NCBI GenBank assembly: GCA_016234495.1
Contig: JACRBI010000054.1
Span: 310,001-374,000 of the forward strand
DNA: 64,000 bases
Source of the DNA: Chloroflexota bacterium
Lineage (GTDB): Bacteria > Chloroflexota > Anaerolineae > Anaerolineales > Villigracilaceae
Direction: 5' to 3'
Below are positions 1-9,066 of this stretch, piece after piece. Position 1 is the stretch's first letter. Every line of letters starts with the position of its first letter. The position numbers were made by a program, and so were the translations under genes. The notes beneath the pieces were generated by a model that was not told the origin of the DNA, ran no database searches, and saw nothing but the letters and a program-made list of their open reading frames with translations.

Positions 1-1
1 G

Positions 2-949
2 TCAATCCGAGGAGGTAATCTCCGCCTTCATCTTTTCGATCATCCTGCAAAACGAACAAAAATCAGGCGCGGAGGTGGGTTGACCGCATTTGGGGCAGGG
101 ATGCATTTTCTGCATTTCCATGTTTTTTTCGATGAACAAATTCCCGCTTTTTCTTGCTTCGAGAAAATTCAAATAAAAAATGAGTTTTGCGCCAGGGCGG
201 ACAGTTTCCAGTTGATTCAGCGTTTCCTTGTAAAGAATGGACTGCGACCCCTCGGCGAAGGGACATTCCTCGTAAATGTATTCGATCCCGCGCGCGATTG
301 CGTAGGCGGTCATCTCACGCTCATAAAAACGACAGAGCGGCTTGACCTTGCGCGCCAACCCATCCGCCGAGGCGGGGAGGACAGGTCCTTGCCGCAGGAG
401 ATATTCACTGACCCAGTTCAAGGTGTTGCCGAACAGCACCGCGGCTTCATCGTCGAGGTTGTGACCTGTCGCAAGCACATCATACCCAAGGTCACGGGCG
501 ATGCGATTCATTTCGTGGCGTTTGGCCAACCCGCAGACCGCGCATGGTTTCCCATATCCGCGGTGACTGATCTGCGCCATGACAGGAATGGGCTGCCCAT
601 ATTCTTTTTCAATATCCACCACATGCAGTTTGAGATTATTTTCTTTTGCGAATTTTTCCGCCAGCCGCCGTGACTCGTTTGAATAATTGATGCCGCCATC
701 AATGCCGAGGCCGAGATACAGCCCATCTGCCTGATAGCCAAGCCTGACGAGAATATCCCAGAGCGAGAGTGAATCCTTGCCGCCCGAAACTGCCACGAGG
801 ATTTTTTCCTCGCGGGTAAACATTTCATATTTTTTGATGAAGCGCTCGGTTTGCTCGGGAATCCATTCGAGGTAATGTTCCTTGCATAAAGCCAGTTTGT
901 GCTGGCGCATGTGGACCGAGGCTTTGTTTTCACATCTGCGGCATTTCAT
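2..949 (-). CDS. ttuA: TtuA/Ncs6-family tRNA 2-thiolation enzyme
   Basis: A 315-residue PP-loop ATPase that by family adenylates a tRNA uridine and transfers sulfur to it, as in 2-thiolation of the T-loop or wobble uridine. An N-terminal zinc site uses C3, C6, C22 and H25. The PP-loop SGGKDS is at residues 55-60. The CAVC pair (C136, C139) together with the later cysteine in the EECPF segment fits the iron-sulfur cluster ligands of TtuA. A second zinc knuckle (CPKC...CSFC) closes the protein. Four bases upstream ends a ThiS-like carrier gene, which points to TtuA with TtuB rather than TtcA. The exact uridine modified cannot be read from the sequence. Confidence 0.85.
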   Translation of the reverse strand: MKCRRCENKASVHMRQHKLALCKEHYLEWIPEQTERFIKKYEMFTREEKILVAVSGGKDSLSLWDILVRLGYQADGLYLGLGIDGGINYSNESRRLAEKFAKENNLKLHVVDIEKEYGQPIPVMAQISHRGYGKPCAVCGLAKRHEMNRIARDLGYDVLATGHNLDDEAAVLFGNTLNWVSEYLLRQGPVLPASADGLARKVKPLCRFYEREMTAYAIARGIEYIYEECPFAEGSQSILYKETLNQLETVRPGAKLIFYLNFLEARKSGNLFIEKNMEMQKMHPCPKCGQPTSAPDFCSFCRMIEKMKAEITSSD

Positions 950-953
950 GGAC

Positions 954-1148
954 CTACCCGCCCGAGATCACAGCAATCAACTTGACCACATCACCGTCGC
1001 GCAAAATTTCGTCGTCGGTGATCATTTCGCCGTCGCGCGTCGCAATGACAGATTCGGGCACGATGTTGTTTTTCTTCAAAGCATCCACCAGCGCCATACC
1101 CGGGCGCACTTCATATTCCTTGTCGCGCAGAATTAATTTGACAGCCAT
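954..1148 (-). CDS. ThiS/MoaD-like ubiquitin-fold sulfur carrier (TtuB-like)
   Basis: A 64-residue beta-grasp protein ending in Gly-Gly (AVISGG), the C terminus that is adenylated and thiocarboxylated in ThiS, MoaD and TtuB. I start it at the ATG for MAVKLIL because a GAGG ribosome-binding site lies six bases before it; a longer frame reaches nine codons further upstream but has no such site. It lies directly upstream of and co-directional with the TtuA-like gene, so it probably donates sulfur for tRNA thiolation. A role in thiamine or molybdopterin synthesis cannot be excluded, but no such genes are nearby. Confidence 0.8.
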   Translation of the reverse strand: MAVKLILRDKEYEVRPGMALVDALKKNNIVPESVIATRDGEMITDDEILRDGDVVKLIAVISGG

Positions 1149-1288
1149 TTTTTTCCTCGCGTCGAATTTTATCATCCTTCCAATACCTTCTTTCTGCCTT
1201 TGGCCTTATCGCGACCGTAGCAAAGTCATGAAGAGCGTATTCTTTGTATTCGGAACTCACAGAATGGACGGATTTTTTATTATTTGCA

Positions 1289-1318
1289 ATTTCCGTGGCG
1301 TCCGTGCAATCCGTGTAC
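1289..1318. repeat. Intergenic word repeat (CCGTG type)
   Basis: The segment repeats variants of TCCGTG (TTCCGTGGCG, TCCGTGCAAT, CCGTGTA) in about 30 bases. A related stretch of the opposite polarity, with GCCACGGATTTCGC, lies at about 55455-55505. It belongs to the set of low-complexity word repeats that sit between genes throughout this window. No function is evident. Confidence 0.45.
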
Positions 1319-1374
1319 TAAAAAGATTTTTGTCAAGCGACTGTGTTACAGCCATTTCCGTTTCTGCAATCCGC

Positions 1375-1403
1375 TTGACATTCCCCCTGCCTTGACGTAG
1401 CAT
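1375..1403 (+). promoter_or_regulatory. Sigma70-like promoter of the glycosyltransferase gene, leaderless
   Basis: TTGACA at 1375-1380 is separated by 17 bases from TAGCAT at 1398-1403. The ATG at 1410 lies where transcription would begin, and no ribosome-binding site precedes it, so the mRNA is probably leaderless. Confidence 0.5.
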
Positions 1404-1409
1404 ATCAGC

Positions 1410-2606
1410 ATGAAAATCGGAATGATGGTGGATTCATACAAACCGTATGTCAGTGGAATTACCAATTACGTTGACATCAACAAACGCTATTTTGAAATGG
1501 CGGGGCATGATGTGTTCGTCTTCACGTTTGGCGACCTGGATTATAAAGACGGCGAGAAAAATGTGATCCGCAGCCGCGGTGTGCCGCTGGCTGATTCAGG
1601 CTTTTACCTGTCGATGCGCTACTCAACCGCCGCGAAAAAACTTTTGCAAAGTATGGATATTGTCCACGTCCAGCACCCGTTTCTCAGCGGGCGGCTGGCT
1701 TTAAGATATTGCCGAAACATCCCCATCGTTTACACCAATCATACGCGCTACGACCTTTATGCCCAGGCTTATTTGCCCATCATGCCCCAGGAAGTGAGTC
1801 AGGGACTCTTGCAAGCCTACATGCCTTCATTTTGTAAGGCGGTTGACCTTGTCATTGCGCCATCCGCCGGCATGGAAAAAGTCCTGCGCCAACTCAACGT
1901 GGATGGAAATATTGCAGTCGTGCCGAACGGCGTTGACCTGAAAAATTTTCACAGCGCCGTTCCGCTTTCACGCGCCGATTTTGGGTACAAGGAAGATGAC
2001 ATCCTGCTTGTTTATTCGGGACGCATCGCGCTTGAAAAAAACCTGCCCTTCCTGTTGAAGTCATTTGCAGGCGTCGCTGAGGCGCTGCCCAAAGCACAAC
2101 TCCTGCTGCTCGGAAGCGGAGTCCAATTGTTTGAAGACGAGATCCGCGCTCTCGTCGGCGAGTTAAATCTATCCCAGCGAATCCGCTTGACTGGCCGCAT
2201 CCCCTACGATCAACTCCCCGCGTATCTTGCCATGTGCGATATTTTCGTGACCGCATCAGTAACTGAGGTTCATCCGCTTTCGGTCATCGAGGCCATGGGC
2301 GCGGGACTTCCCGTCATGGGGATTCAATCTGTCGGGGTCGGGGATACTGTGCAGGATGAGATTACGGGCTTCCTTGCGACTCAGGACCTGGCCGCTTACA
2401 CTGCCAAACTTATGCGCCTCTGTCTTGACCCGAACCTGCGTGCCCAAATGAGCGACTCAGCGCGAAAGGCATCGTCCGCCTACGCCGTCGAGCGTACCAC
2501 GAGTATTTTGCTCCAGCAGTATAAAAACCTCGTGAATGGAGCGAAGCCGCGTAAAGGTAATTGGTCGGCTCGCCTGCGAAAATTGTTGGAAAGCTTTACC
2601 CAATGA
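1410..2606 (+). CDS. GT4-family glycosyltransferase
   Basis: A 398-residue GT-B fold glycosyltransferase. The N-terminal Rossmann half starts with MKIGMMVDSYKPYVSGI, with a glycine-rich acceptor loop typical of GT4 lipid and glycan glucosyltransferases. The C-terminal nucleotide-sugar half carries VYSGRIALEKNLPFLL and the ExxxxxxxE-type segment around SVTEVHPLSVIEAMGAGLPV. The overall pattern resembles 1,2-diacylglycerol 3-glucosyltransferases and mannosyltransferases, so membrane glycolipid or surface glycan synthesis at the inner membrane is likely; donor and acceptor are not determinable. Its stop overlaps the next start as ATGA, so yraN is translationally coupled to it. Confidence 0.85.
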   Translation: MKIGMMVDSYKPYVSGITNYVDINKRYFEMAGHDVFVFTFGDLDYKDGEKNVIRSRGVPLADSGFYLSMRYSTAAKKLLQSMDIVHVQHPFLSGRLALRYCRNIPIVYTNHTRYDLYAQAYLPIMPQEVSQGLLQAYMPSFCKAVDLVIAPSAGMEKVLRQLNVDGNIAVVPNGVDLKNFHSAVPLSRADFGYKEDDILLVYSGRIALEKNLPFLLKSFAGVAEALPKAQLLLLGSGVQLFEDEIRALVGELNLSQRIRLTGRIPYDQLPAYLAMCDIFVTASVTEVHPLSVIEAMGAGLPVMGIQSVGVGDTVQDEITGFLATQDLAAYTAKLMRLCLDPNLRAQMSDSARKASSAYAVERTTSILLQQYKNLVNGAKPRKGNWSARLRKLLESFTQ

Positions 2607-2956
2607 CGAAATATAAAAAAGAGATCGGCGCATGGGGTGAAAGCGTTGCCGCAGACTGGCTCGCGGAGCGCGGCTATCAGATCGTTGCGCGCAATGCCCG
2701 CACACCGTATGGAGAAATTGACATCATTGCTCAATTGGGGGATGTCACAATTTTTGTGGAAGTCAAAACGCTCACATCCAGCAGGGAATTTTTTCCCGAA
2801 AAAAATATCACCCGCACCAAGCAGCAGCACATGTTAAACTCGGCGCAATCCTACGCAGCGGAGCATGAGATCGACCATTTTCAAATTGACGCCGTCGCGG
2901 TGGAAGGCAAACCGGGCGCAAACCCCATCATCACACATTTTGAGAATGTCGTTTAG
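2603..2956 (+). CDS. YraN/UPF0102 family nuclease-fold protein
   Basis: A 117-residue protein of the UPF0102 (YraN) family with a restriction-endonuclease-like core. The markers are GAWGESVAADWLAERGY, the catalytic-type segment YGEIDIIA and VFVEVK-like FVEVKT. The start overlaps the upstream gene as ATGA; an alternative upstream start at 2561 would lie inside the glycosyltransferase gene and has no support. YraN is common near ribosomal and RNase HII genes in many bacteria; its cellular role is not settled. Confidence 0.85.
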   Translation: MTKYKKEIGAWGESVAADWLAERGYQIVARNARTPYGEIDIIAQLGDVTIFVEVKTLTSSREFFPEKNITRTKQQHMLNSAQSYAAEHEIDHFQIDAVAVEGKPGANPIITHFENVV

Positions 2957-3029
2957 CCCGCAGCCCTCTGAAAACTACAAACTTCACTTTGGTATAATTT
3001 CTTCAGGAATTAAACAAGAAGGAGATACG

Positions 3030-5000
3030 ATGGCAAATATTATTGGCCCCGATGTCAGCTTTTTTCAAGATGATCCGCAAACTCCACAGGGCATTGACTT
3101 TGCCAAGATGCGCCAGGTGACAGATTTTGTCATCATCCGCGCCGGGCAAAATCTTTGGGCTGACTCAGACTTTAAAGCAAACTGGCGTGAATCAAAAGCC
3201 GTTGGGCTGGCGCGCGGGTCTTACTGGTATTATGACAGCCGCGCAGACCCCAAAAAACAAGCAGAACTGTGGGCGCAGCAATTCGGTGATGACTTTGGCG
3301 AACTTCCGCTCTTTGCAGATTTTGAAGAACGCTATAACGGCGCATTTAAGGGGTGGAAGAACTGGTACGCGTTTCTTGAAAGATTAAAAGTACTTGTCCC
3401 GCAAAAAGAAATTTTCATTTATACAGCCTACTATTACTGGCGTGAATTTGCGCCGAACCCGATCACTGAAAAAGCCAACCTTGAATATTTCCACAGATAC
3501 CCGTTGTGGATCGCCAATTACGGAGCGACCCAGCCTTTGGTTCCCCCGCCCTGGGCGAAAACCGAGTGGGTATTTTGGCAATACACAGATAATGGAGATG
3601 GCAAACCTTACGGAGTCGAAAGCCTCAACATTGACTTGAATTATTTCAACGGCGACTTGACCGCTTTCCGTGCAAGATTTGGGCTTGGAGACCAGCCTCC
3701 GCCACCGCCCCCTCCTCCTCCGCCACCTCCACCTCCGCCGCCTCCACCCCCGCCGCCGATCCTCTGGCATCGCGTCACGACTTCCTCGTTGAAGGTACGT
3801 CAGGGACCTGGAATTACTCATCCTTCGATCGGGTTTCTCTATTTTGGAGAGATCGTTGAAGAATTTGGCGCAAATGCAGACCGCACCTGGCTTAATGTCC
3901 GCAAGCTGGATGGGAGCCTGAGCGGCTGGTGTTCAGCAACTTATCTGGCAAACGTGGACGGGTCAACGCCGCCTGTGCCGGATGTGCCGCCCACACCGCT
4001 TCCAAACTATGACGACAAGAATTGGTACCGCGTAAACACCGCTGTGCTGAACGTGCGCGAGACTCCGACTTCAAACGGGAGAATTTTAGGCTGGGTCACG
4101 AAGAATGACATTCTGCCTGCGGTGGATGATTCGACCAATCCGAACTGGGTGCAGATCGAGCGTCTGGACGGCTTGAAGGGCTGGTGTTCCAAGAGCCTGC
4201 TTGTTTTGGCTGGCACTCCGCGACCGGATTCGATCCGACAGGTTTTGGCCAGCGGAGTCACGTATCTGCGGAATGACTTGAAAACTCCGCGTCCGATCGT
4301 TGTGCATGTGATGGTTGTTGACCTGAAAACAGCCAACCTTGAATTCCTTGTCACACCGTCACAGAATTTGAACGGCATCATTTGCACGAGGACGACTTCC
4401 AAATTCCTTGAAGAGTTCAAGCTGCATTTTGCTGTCAATGTTGATAGTTGGTCGTATTTGGATGCCGCTACGTATCCCCCAAATGCTTATTGCCCGAATG
4501 GCGGCGAGCCTGTCAAGTTGAGTGGCTTCGCTGCCTCGCGCGGGACGATTTACTCGCCTCAAAAGACGATACAACCGGAAATTTATATTAACTCCCGTAA
4601 TCAGGTGACTATAGAAAACCCACCTGGCAAGGTCTTCAATGCGTTTGCCGGGGAGCGTATGGTGGTGGAAAAAGGAGCGATGGTTAAGAATCTTGCTGCA
4701 GCTTTGCCAAATCCGCGGACGGCTCTCGGTCTGAATCAGAACGGACGCTGGCTAAGCTTCTTCGTGATTGATGGCCGCCAGGAGGGTTATAGCGAAGGCA
4801 TGACCTTCCCGGAGATGGCAAACCTGATGATTTCCTATGGCATTTACACCGGAATCAATCTGGATGGCGGCGGATCGTCGACGATGGTCATCAAAGGCAT
4901 GGACGGCAAGGCGCGCGTCTTGAATTCTCCGATCGACCTGAACGTGCCCGGGAAACAGCGCAAGGTTGCGAATCATCTTGGGTTTTATATCAGGAAATAA
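3030..5000 (+). CDS. GH25-polyproline-SH3-SH3-phosphodiester glycosidase protein
   Basis: A 656-residue modular protein. Residues about 4-210 form a GH25 lysozyme-like domain (GPDVSFFQ near the start, ADFEE as the acidic pair). A run of over 20 prolines around residues 220-245 is followed by two bacterial SH3 domains (each beginning with W-Y/H-R-V and ending in GWCS). The C-terminal 240 residues match the NAGPA/phosphodiester glycosidase fold (NLDGGGSSTMV). The start was chosen for a strong AAGGAG site; the frame extends further upstream without such support. Oddly there is no signal peptide at this start, although a peptidoglycan-binding and -cleaving enzyme should act outside the cell. Confidence 0.8.
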   Translation: MANIIGPDVSFFQDDPQTPQGIDFAKMRQVTDFVIIRAGQNLWADSDFKANWRESKAVGLARGSYWYYDSRADPKKQAELWAQQFGDDFGELPLFADFEERYNGAFKGWKNWYAFLERLKVLVPQKEIFIYTAYYYWREFAPNPITEKANLEYFHRYPLWIANYGATQPLVPPPWAKTEWVFWQYTDNGDGKPYGVESLNIDLNYFNGDLTAFRARFGLGDQPPPPPPPPPPPPPPPPPPPPPILWHRVTTSSLKVRQGPGITHPSIGFLYFGEIVEEFGANADRTWLNVRKLDGSLSGWCSATYLANVDGSTPPVPDVPPTPLPNYDDKNWYRVNTAVLNVRETPTSNGRILGWVTKNDILPAVDDSTNPNWVQIERLDGLKGWCSKSLLVLAGTPRPDSIRQVLASGVTYLRNDLKTPRPIVVHVMVVDLKTANLEFLVTPSQNLNGIICTRTTSKFLEEFKLHFAVNVDSWSYLDAATYPPNAYCPNGGEPVKLSGFAASRGTIYSPQKTIQPEIYINSRNQVTIENPPGKVFNAFAGERMVVEKGAMVKNLAAALPNPRTALGLNQNGRWLSFFVIDGRQEGYSEGMTFPEMANLMISYGIYTGINLDGGGSSTMVIKGMDGKARVLNSPIDLNVPGKQRKVANHLGFYIRK

Positions 5001-5068
5001 GGCGTGCCGAAAATTGGTCTTTGCAGGAAATGTCTGAGCGAAGAAAATACAATTAAACCGAAGCAAGC

Positions 5069-5097
5069 AAAAGTCCCGCACCGACGCGGGACTTTTT
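5069..5097. terminator. Bidirectional intrinsic terminator
   Basis: AAAAGTCCCGC pairs with GCGGGACTTTT around a six-base loop, with T runs on both strands. It lies between the convergent GH25 gene and the HAAS membrane-protein gene and serves both. Confidence 0.85.
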
Positions 5098-5121
5098 GTT
5101 TATTCATAAAATTGCGACTCC

Positions 5122-6006
5122 TTATTCCGATACCAGCATCCACTTGGCGAGCCGTCCGTGTAATTGACCGATACCGCGCGCGATGTTCATGAAGATCGTC
5201 CACAATAAAATTCCGCTTATGCTGATGATTATCAGTTCCCAGTATGGCAGGAAGATTCTTTGCGAACCGATGCTGATTATGGGGACGTTCCAGATTAGTT
5301 GCAAGAACGGCATTGAGAAAAAGGTCAATGAGACTGTGAGTGACGTGACGATCAGCACAAAATACACAGTGCCCAGCACGAATTGCAGCAGCATGTAAAC
5401 CAGCATCAGCCATGTGGCTTTATCGGTAAGGAGCGCTTTGAGCCGGTCAAGCCACTTCATGCCTTGATGTGAGAATAAGGGACGGCGCGGCATACGGACG
5501 CCGAGCAGGGCCTCCACGAGACGCCCTTCGAGTAAAGCCAGCCCGCGGACAGACAGTAAAAACAATAAGGCGAGAGGCAGCCCAAAGATAAAAATCACAA
5601 AGGATGCGGATATGCTGACTCCTGTGACCGCCCAGGTGAAATAGAATACGCCTGTAATGAATGCGATCAACATGTAAAGCAACCCTCCCCATGCGCGCGG
5701 ATCAGCATACACCCCGAAGAATCGGCCCAATGCCGAGCGCGGTTTGGCGATCTGTTTCAGGGCGGGGGAGGTGCGGCGTTCCACTTCTTTATAGGCGGAG
5801 GCAGTCTCTTCGGGTGTTCCATAGTCGTCTACGATAAATTTCAATGCTTCGGCTTCGTTCAAACCGCTGTTTTGTTCGCGTGCCACAGCCAGCGCGGTGG
5901 ATAAATGTTCGCGCGCATCGGCGAGCGCATCTTGAAGCAGGGCGGCGTCGTTCCCTTGCATTTCATTTTTTAGTGCTTCGAGGTATTCTTCAATCGTATT
6001 AAACAT
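5122..6006 (-). CDS. HAAS/DUF1700-type membrane protein with sensor-like domain
   Basis: A 294-residue protein. The first 80 residues form a helical HAAS (DUF1700) region (FNTIEEYLEALKNEM, then DYGTPEETASAYKEVE). The rest contains about four hydrophobic pairs in two repeated blocks (GGLLYMLIAFITGVFYF and LMLVYMLLQFVLGTVYF), which resembles the putative sensor domain of Chloroflexota and Actinobacteria. It follows a PadR repressor gene by four bases. PadR-HAAS pairs are a known combination in which the membrane protein and repressor are co-regulated. The signal sensed is unknown. Confidence 0.75.
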   Translation of the reverse strand: MFNTIEEYLEALKNEMQGNDAALLQDALADAREHLSTALAVAREQNSGLNEAEALKFIVDDYGTPEETASAYKEVERRTSPALKQIAKPRSALGRFFGVYADPRAWGGLLYMLIAFITGVFYFTWAVTGVSISASFVIFIFGLPLALLFLLSVRGLALLEGRLVEALLGVRMPRRPLFSHQGMKWLDRLKALLTDKATWLMLVYMLLQFVLGTVYFVLIVTSLTVSLTFFSMPFLQLIWNVPIISIGSQRIFLPYWELIIISISGILLWTIFMNIARGIGQLHGRLAKWMLVSE

Positions 6007-6010
6007 GGTG

Positions 6011-6367
6011 TCATCCTTTCAAGATTGCATCAACAAATTTTTTCGTCTGCTTCCAGATCTCCAGCCATTCTTTCAATACGGCCTGACCTTCGTCGGTGAT
6101 TTTGTAATATCTGCGCGGCGGTCCCGAGACCGATGGCTCGACCATGCTGCTTAGCAAACTGTTCTCTTCCAGTGAGCGCAGCACGGGATACAAAGTCCCC
6201 TGCTTCATCATGGGGAAGTCAGGTCCGCTATCTTCAAGCATTTTTGCGATTTGGTAACCATACAGCGGCTCCTTGCTGCGGCTCAACACACTCAACAAGA
6301 CGAGTGAAGATGTGCCTGAATTTAATTCCTTTTGAAATTTCCTGGTTTGCGGGCTGATATCCATCAT
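6011..6367 (-). CDS. PadR-family transcriptional repressor
   Basis: A 118-residue winged-helix protein of the PadR family. The marker segments are LLSVLSRSKEPLYGYQIAKML (helix-turn-helix), KQGTLYPVLRSLEENSLL (recognition helix and wing) and GPPRRYYKITDEGQAVL. AAGGAG lies upstream; the start may be either of two adjacent ATG codons. It is first in a two-gene operon with a HAAS membrane protein. Candidate operators with TAGTA/TACTA arms lie in its promoter, which would fit autorepression. Confidence 0.88.
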   Translation of the reverse strand: MMDISPQTRKFQKELNSGTSSLVLLSVLSRSKEPLYGYQIAKMLEDSGPDFPMMKQGTLYPVLRSLEENSLLSSMVEPSVSGPPRRYYKITDEGQAVLKEWLEIWKQTKKFVDAILKG

Positions 6368-6382
6368 CCTTGCTCCTTACGG

Positions 6383-6424
6383 TAGTATTACTTTTTCACT
6401 ACTAATAAATCGATAATAGTACTA
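6383..6424 (-). promoter_or_regulatory. Candidate PadR operator region
   Basis: TAGTA (6383-6387) and TACTA (6400-6404) form an inverted repeat with 12 bases between the arms. A perfect palindrome TAGTACTA follows at 6417-6424. Both lie within 60 bases upstream of the padR start, in an A/T-rich stretch. Binding by PadR is inferred from position only. Confidence 0.45.
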
Positions 6425-6453
6425 AATTGATATTACGTCAAGGGTGAGAGTAG

Positions 6454-7689
<1,236 letters not shown>

Positions 7690-7692
<3 letters not shown>

Positions 7693-7713
7693 TGGAGCAT
7701 GGAGAATGGCAAT
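7690..7713. repeat. Intergenic word repeat (ATGGAGAATGG type)
   Basis: TAATGGAGCATGGAGAATGG follows tgt directly. The reverse-complement words CACCATTCTCTATTCTCC lie at 8196-8217, on the other side of the four-helix-bundle gene. The gene is therefore flanked by an imperfect inverted pair. Confidence 0.45.
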
Positions 7714-7725
7714 GGACGGCTGTAA

Positions 7726-8184
7726 ATGACCGTAATGAATCTTGATAAATTGGAAGTGTGGACAAGATCGAAGGAATTTGCTTTGGAAATTTACAAGGAT
7801 GTTGTTCCGTGTTTGCCTGCTGACGAAAAGTGGAATCTAGCCCAACAGTTGAAGCGGGCGGCTCAAAGCATTCCTGCCAATATTGCCGAAGGACATGGCC
7901 GATATCACTATTTGGATAATGTCCGTTTTTGTTATTTTGCCCGCGGCTCATTGACTGAAGTTCAAAGCCACATGACGCTGGCAAATGAATTGGGTTATCT
8001 TCCAAATGAAATCTATACAAAAATGACTGCCCATGCAGAGTCTGTTGGAAAGCAACTCAACAATTACATCGCCTACCTCAAACGCTCCAAACAAGGCGAA
8101 ATAGATTACCCGTCAGGATATACTGTTCGAGATGAAATAACGCCTTATCTTCCTGACACCGCAGATGAATCCTCGCCGCAATAG
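7726..8184 (+). CDS. Four-helix-bundle (23S rRNA intervening-sequence protein family) protein
   Basis: A 152-residue protein of the S23/four helix bundle family. Characteristic are VWTRSKEFALEIYKDV, the QLKRAAQSIPANIAEG motif with its kinked helix, and the F/YARGSLTEVQSHM segment. The family is named after proteins encoded in spirochaete rRNA inserts but most members, as here, lie elsewhere; their function is unknown. Start could be the first ATG or the one three codons later (MNLDKLEVW). It is flanked by inverted word repeats at 7690-7713 and 8185-8227, which is compatible with arrival as a small cassette, though this is only inference. Confidence 0.85.
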   Translation: MTVMNLDKLEVWTRSKEFALEIYKDVVPCLPADEKWNLAQQLKRAAQSIPANIAEGHGRYHYLDNVRFCYFARGSLTEVQSHMTLANELGYLPNEIYTKMTAHAESVGKQLNNYIAYLKRSKQGEIDYPSGYTVRDEITPYLPDTADESSPQ

Positions 8185-8227
8185 CCATATAACCATTCAC
8201 CATTCTCTATTCTCCATCCTTCATTAA
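8185..8227. repeat. Intergenic word repeat (CCATTCTCTATTCTCC type)
   Basis: The stretch consists of CATTCACCATTCTCTATTCTCCATCC-like words and is the inverse partner of the repeat after tgt. It separates the four-helix-bundle gene from uppP. Confidence 0.45.
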
Positions 8228-8244
8228 ACTTACCCAAACTCACC

Positions 8245-9066
8245 ATGACCCTCCTCCACGCCTTCATACTCGGTATCATTCAAGGGCTGACCGAATTCAT
8301 CCCTGTCTCGTCCACGGCGCATTTGCTCGTCGTAGAAAAACTTTTGGGCATTCCGTTCGACGATAAAACTTTTTCCTTTTCCGTCATCATCCAACTCGGA
8401 ACGATCTTTGCTTTGCTCTTGTTCTTCTGGAAAGATATCTGGCAGATCGCCGTTGCATTTTTTCTCGGCATCAAGCACCGCAAGCCGTTTGAAGCGCTAA
8501 ATTCCCGCCTCGGCTGGCTGGTGATCGTGGCGACAATCCCCGCTCTTGTGGCGGGATTTTTCCTAAAAGACGTTGTCGAAAACAGATTCAGCGACCCATT
8601 TACGCAGGGCGGGATTCGACTGCTTGTCACGGCCGTGTTGTTGACGATTGTGGAATATCTCGATACCCGCAAGCGCGCTCTCGAATCAGCCACCTGGCAG
8701 GATGCGCTGACCGTGGGTTTGTTTCAGGTGCTGGCACTTTTCCCCGGCGCCTCGCGCTCCGGATCAACCATCGCCGGCGGCATGATCCGCGGCTTTGACC
8801 GCCCCTCGGCCGCGAGATTTGCCTTCCTCATGTCCGCGCCGATCCTGCTTGCGGCAGGAGCCTACGAATCGTTGAAAGTGATCGCCATGCCCGGCACGAT
8901 GGCTTTCCTGCCATACCTCATCATGGGCTTTGTCACATCGGCCGTGGTCGGCTGGCTTGCCGTCAAATGGCTGATCGGTTATCTCAGTAAACATTCCCTC
9001 TATGTCTTTGCAATCTATTGCGCCATCGTCGGCGCTACCCTTTTGATTGTACAAACCCTCAAATGA
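8245..9066 (+). CDS. uppP: Undecaprenyl-diphosphatase (BacA/UppP)
   Basis: A 273-residue polytopic membrane phosphatase that recycles undecaprenyl pyrophosphate to the monophosphate carrier for peptidoglycan synthesis. The first conserved motif is GIIQGLTEFIPVSSTAHL near the N terminus, and the second is the FPGASRSGSTI segment around residue 170. Length and seven to eight hydrophobic segments match BacA. Its stop overlaps the next ATG (ATGA), coupling it to the M20 peptidase gene. Confidence 0.95.
   Translation: MTLLHAFILGIIQGLTEFIPVSSTAHLLVVEKLLGIPFDDKTFSFSVIIQLGTIFALLLFFWKDIWQIAVAFFLGIKHRKPFEALNSRLGWLVIVATIPALVAGFFLKDVVENRFSDPFTQGGIRLLVTAVLLTIVEYLDTRKRALESATWQDALTVGLFQVLALFPGASRSGSTIAGGMIRGFDRPSAARFAFLMSAPILLAAGAYESLKVIAMPGTMAFLPYLIMGFVTSAVVGWLAVKWLIGYLSKHSLYVFAIYCAIVGATLLIVQTLK

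Noticed and set aside
2865-3029. 55-codon upstream extension of the GH25 protein
   Set aside because: It lies within yraN in another frame, carries no signal peptide and ignores the AAGGAG site before 3030.
3382-3821. Long minus-strand frame opposite the polyproline region
   Set aside because: Its arginine/tryptophan-rich product is a mirror of the proline codons; the plus strand has clear domains.
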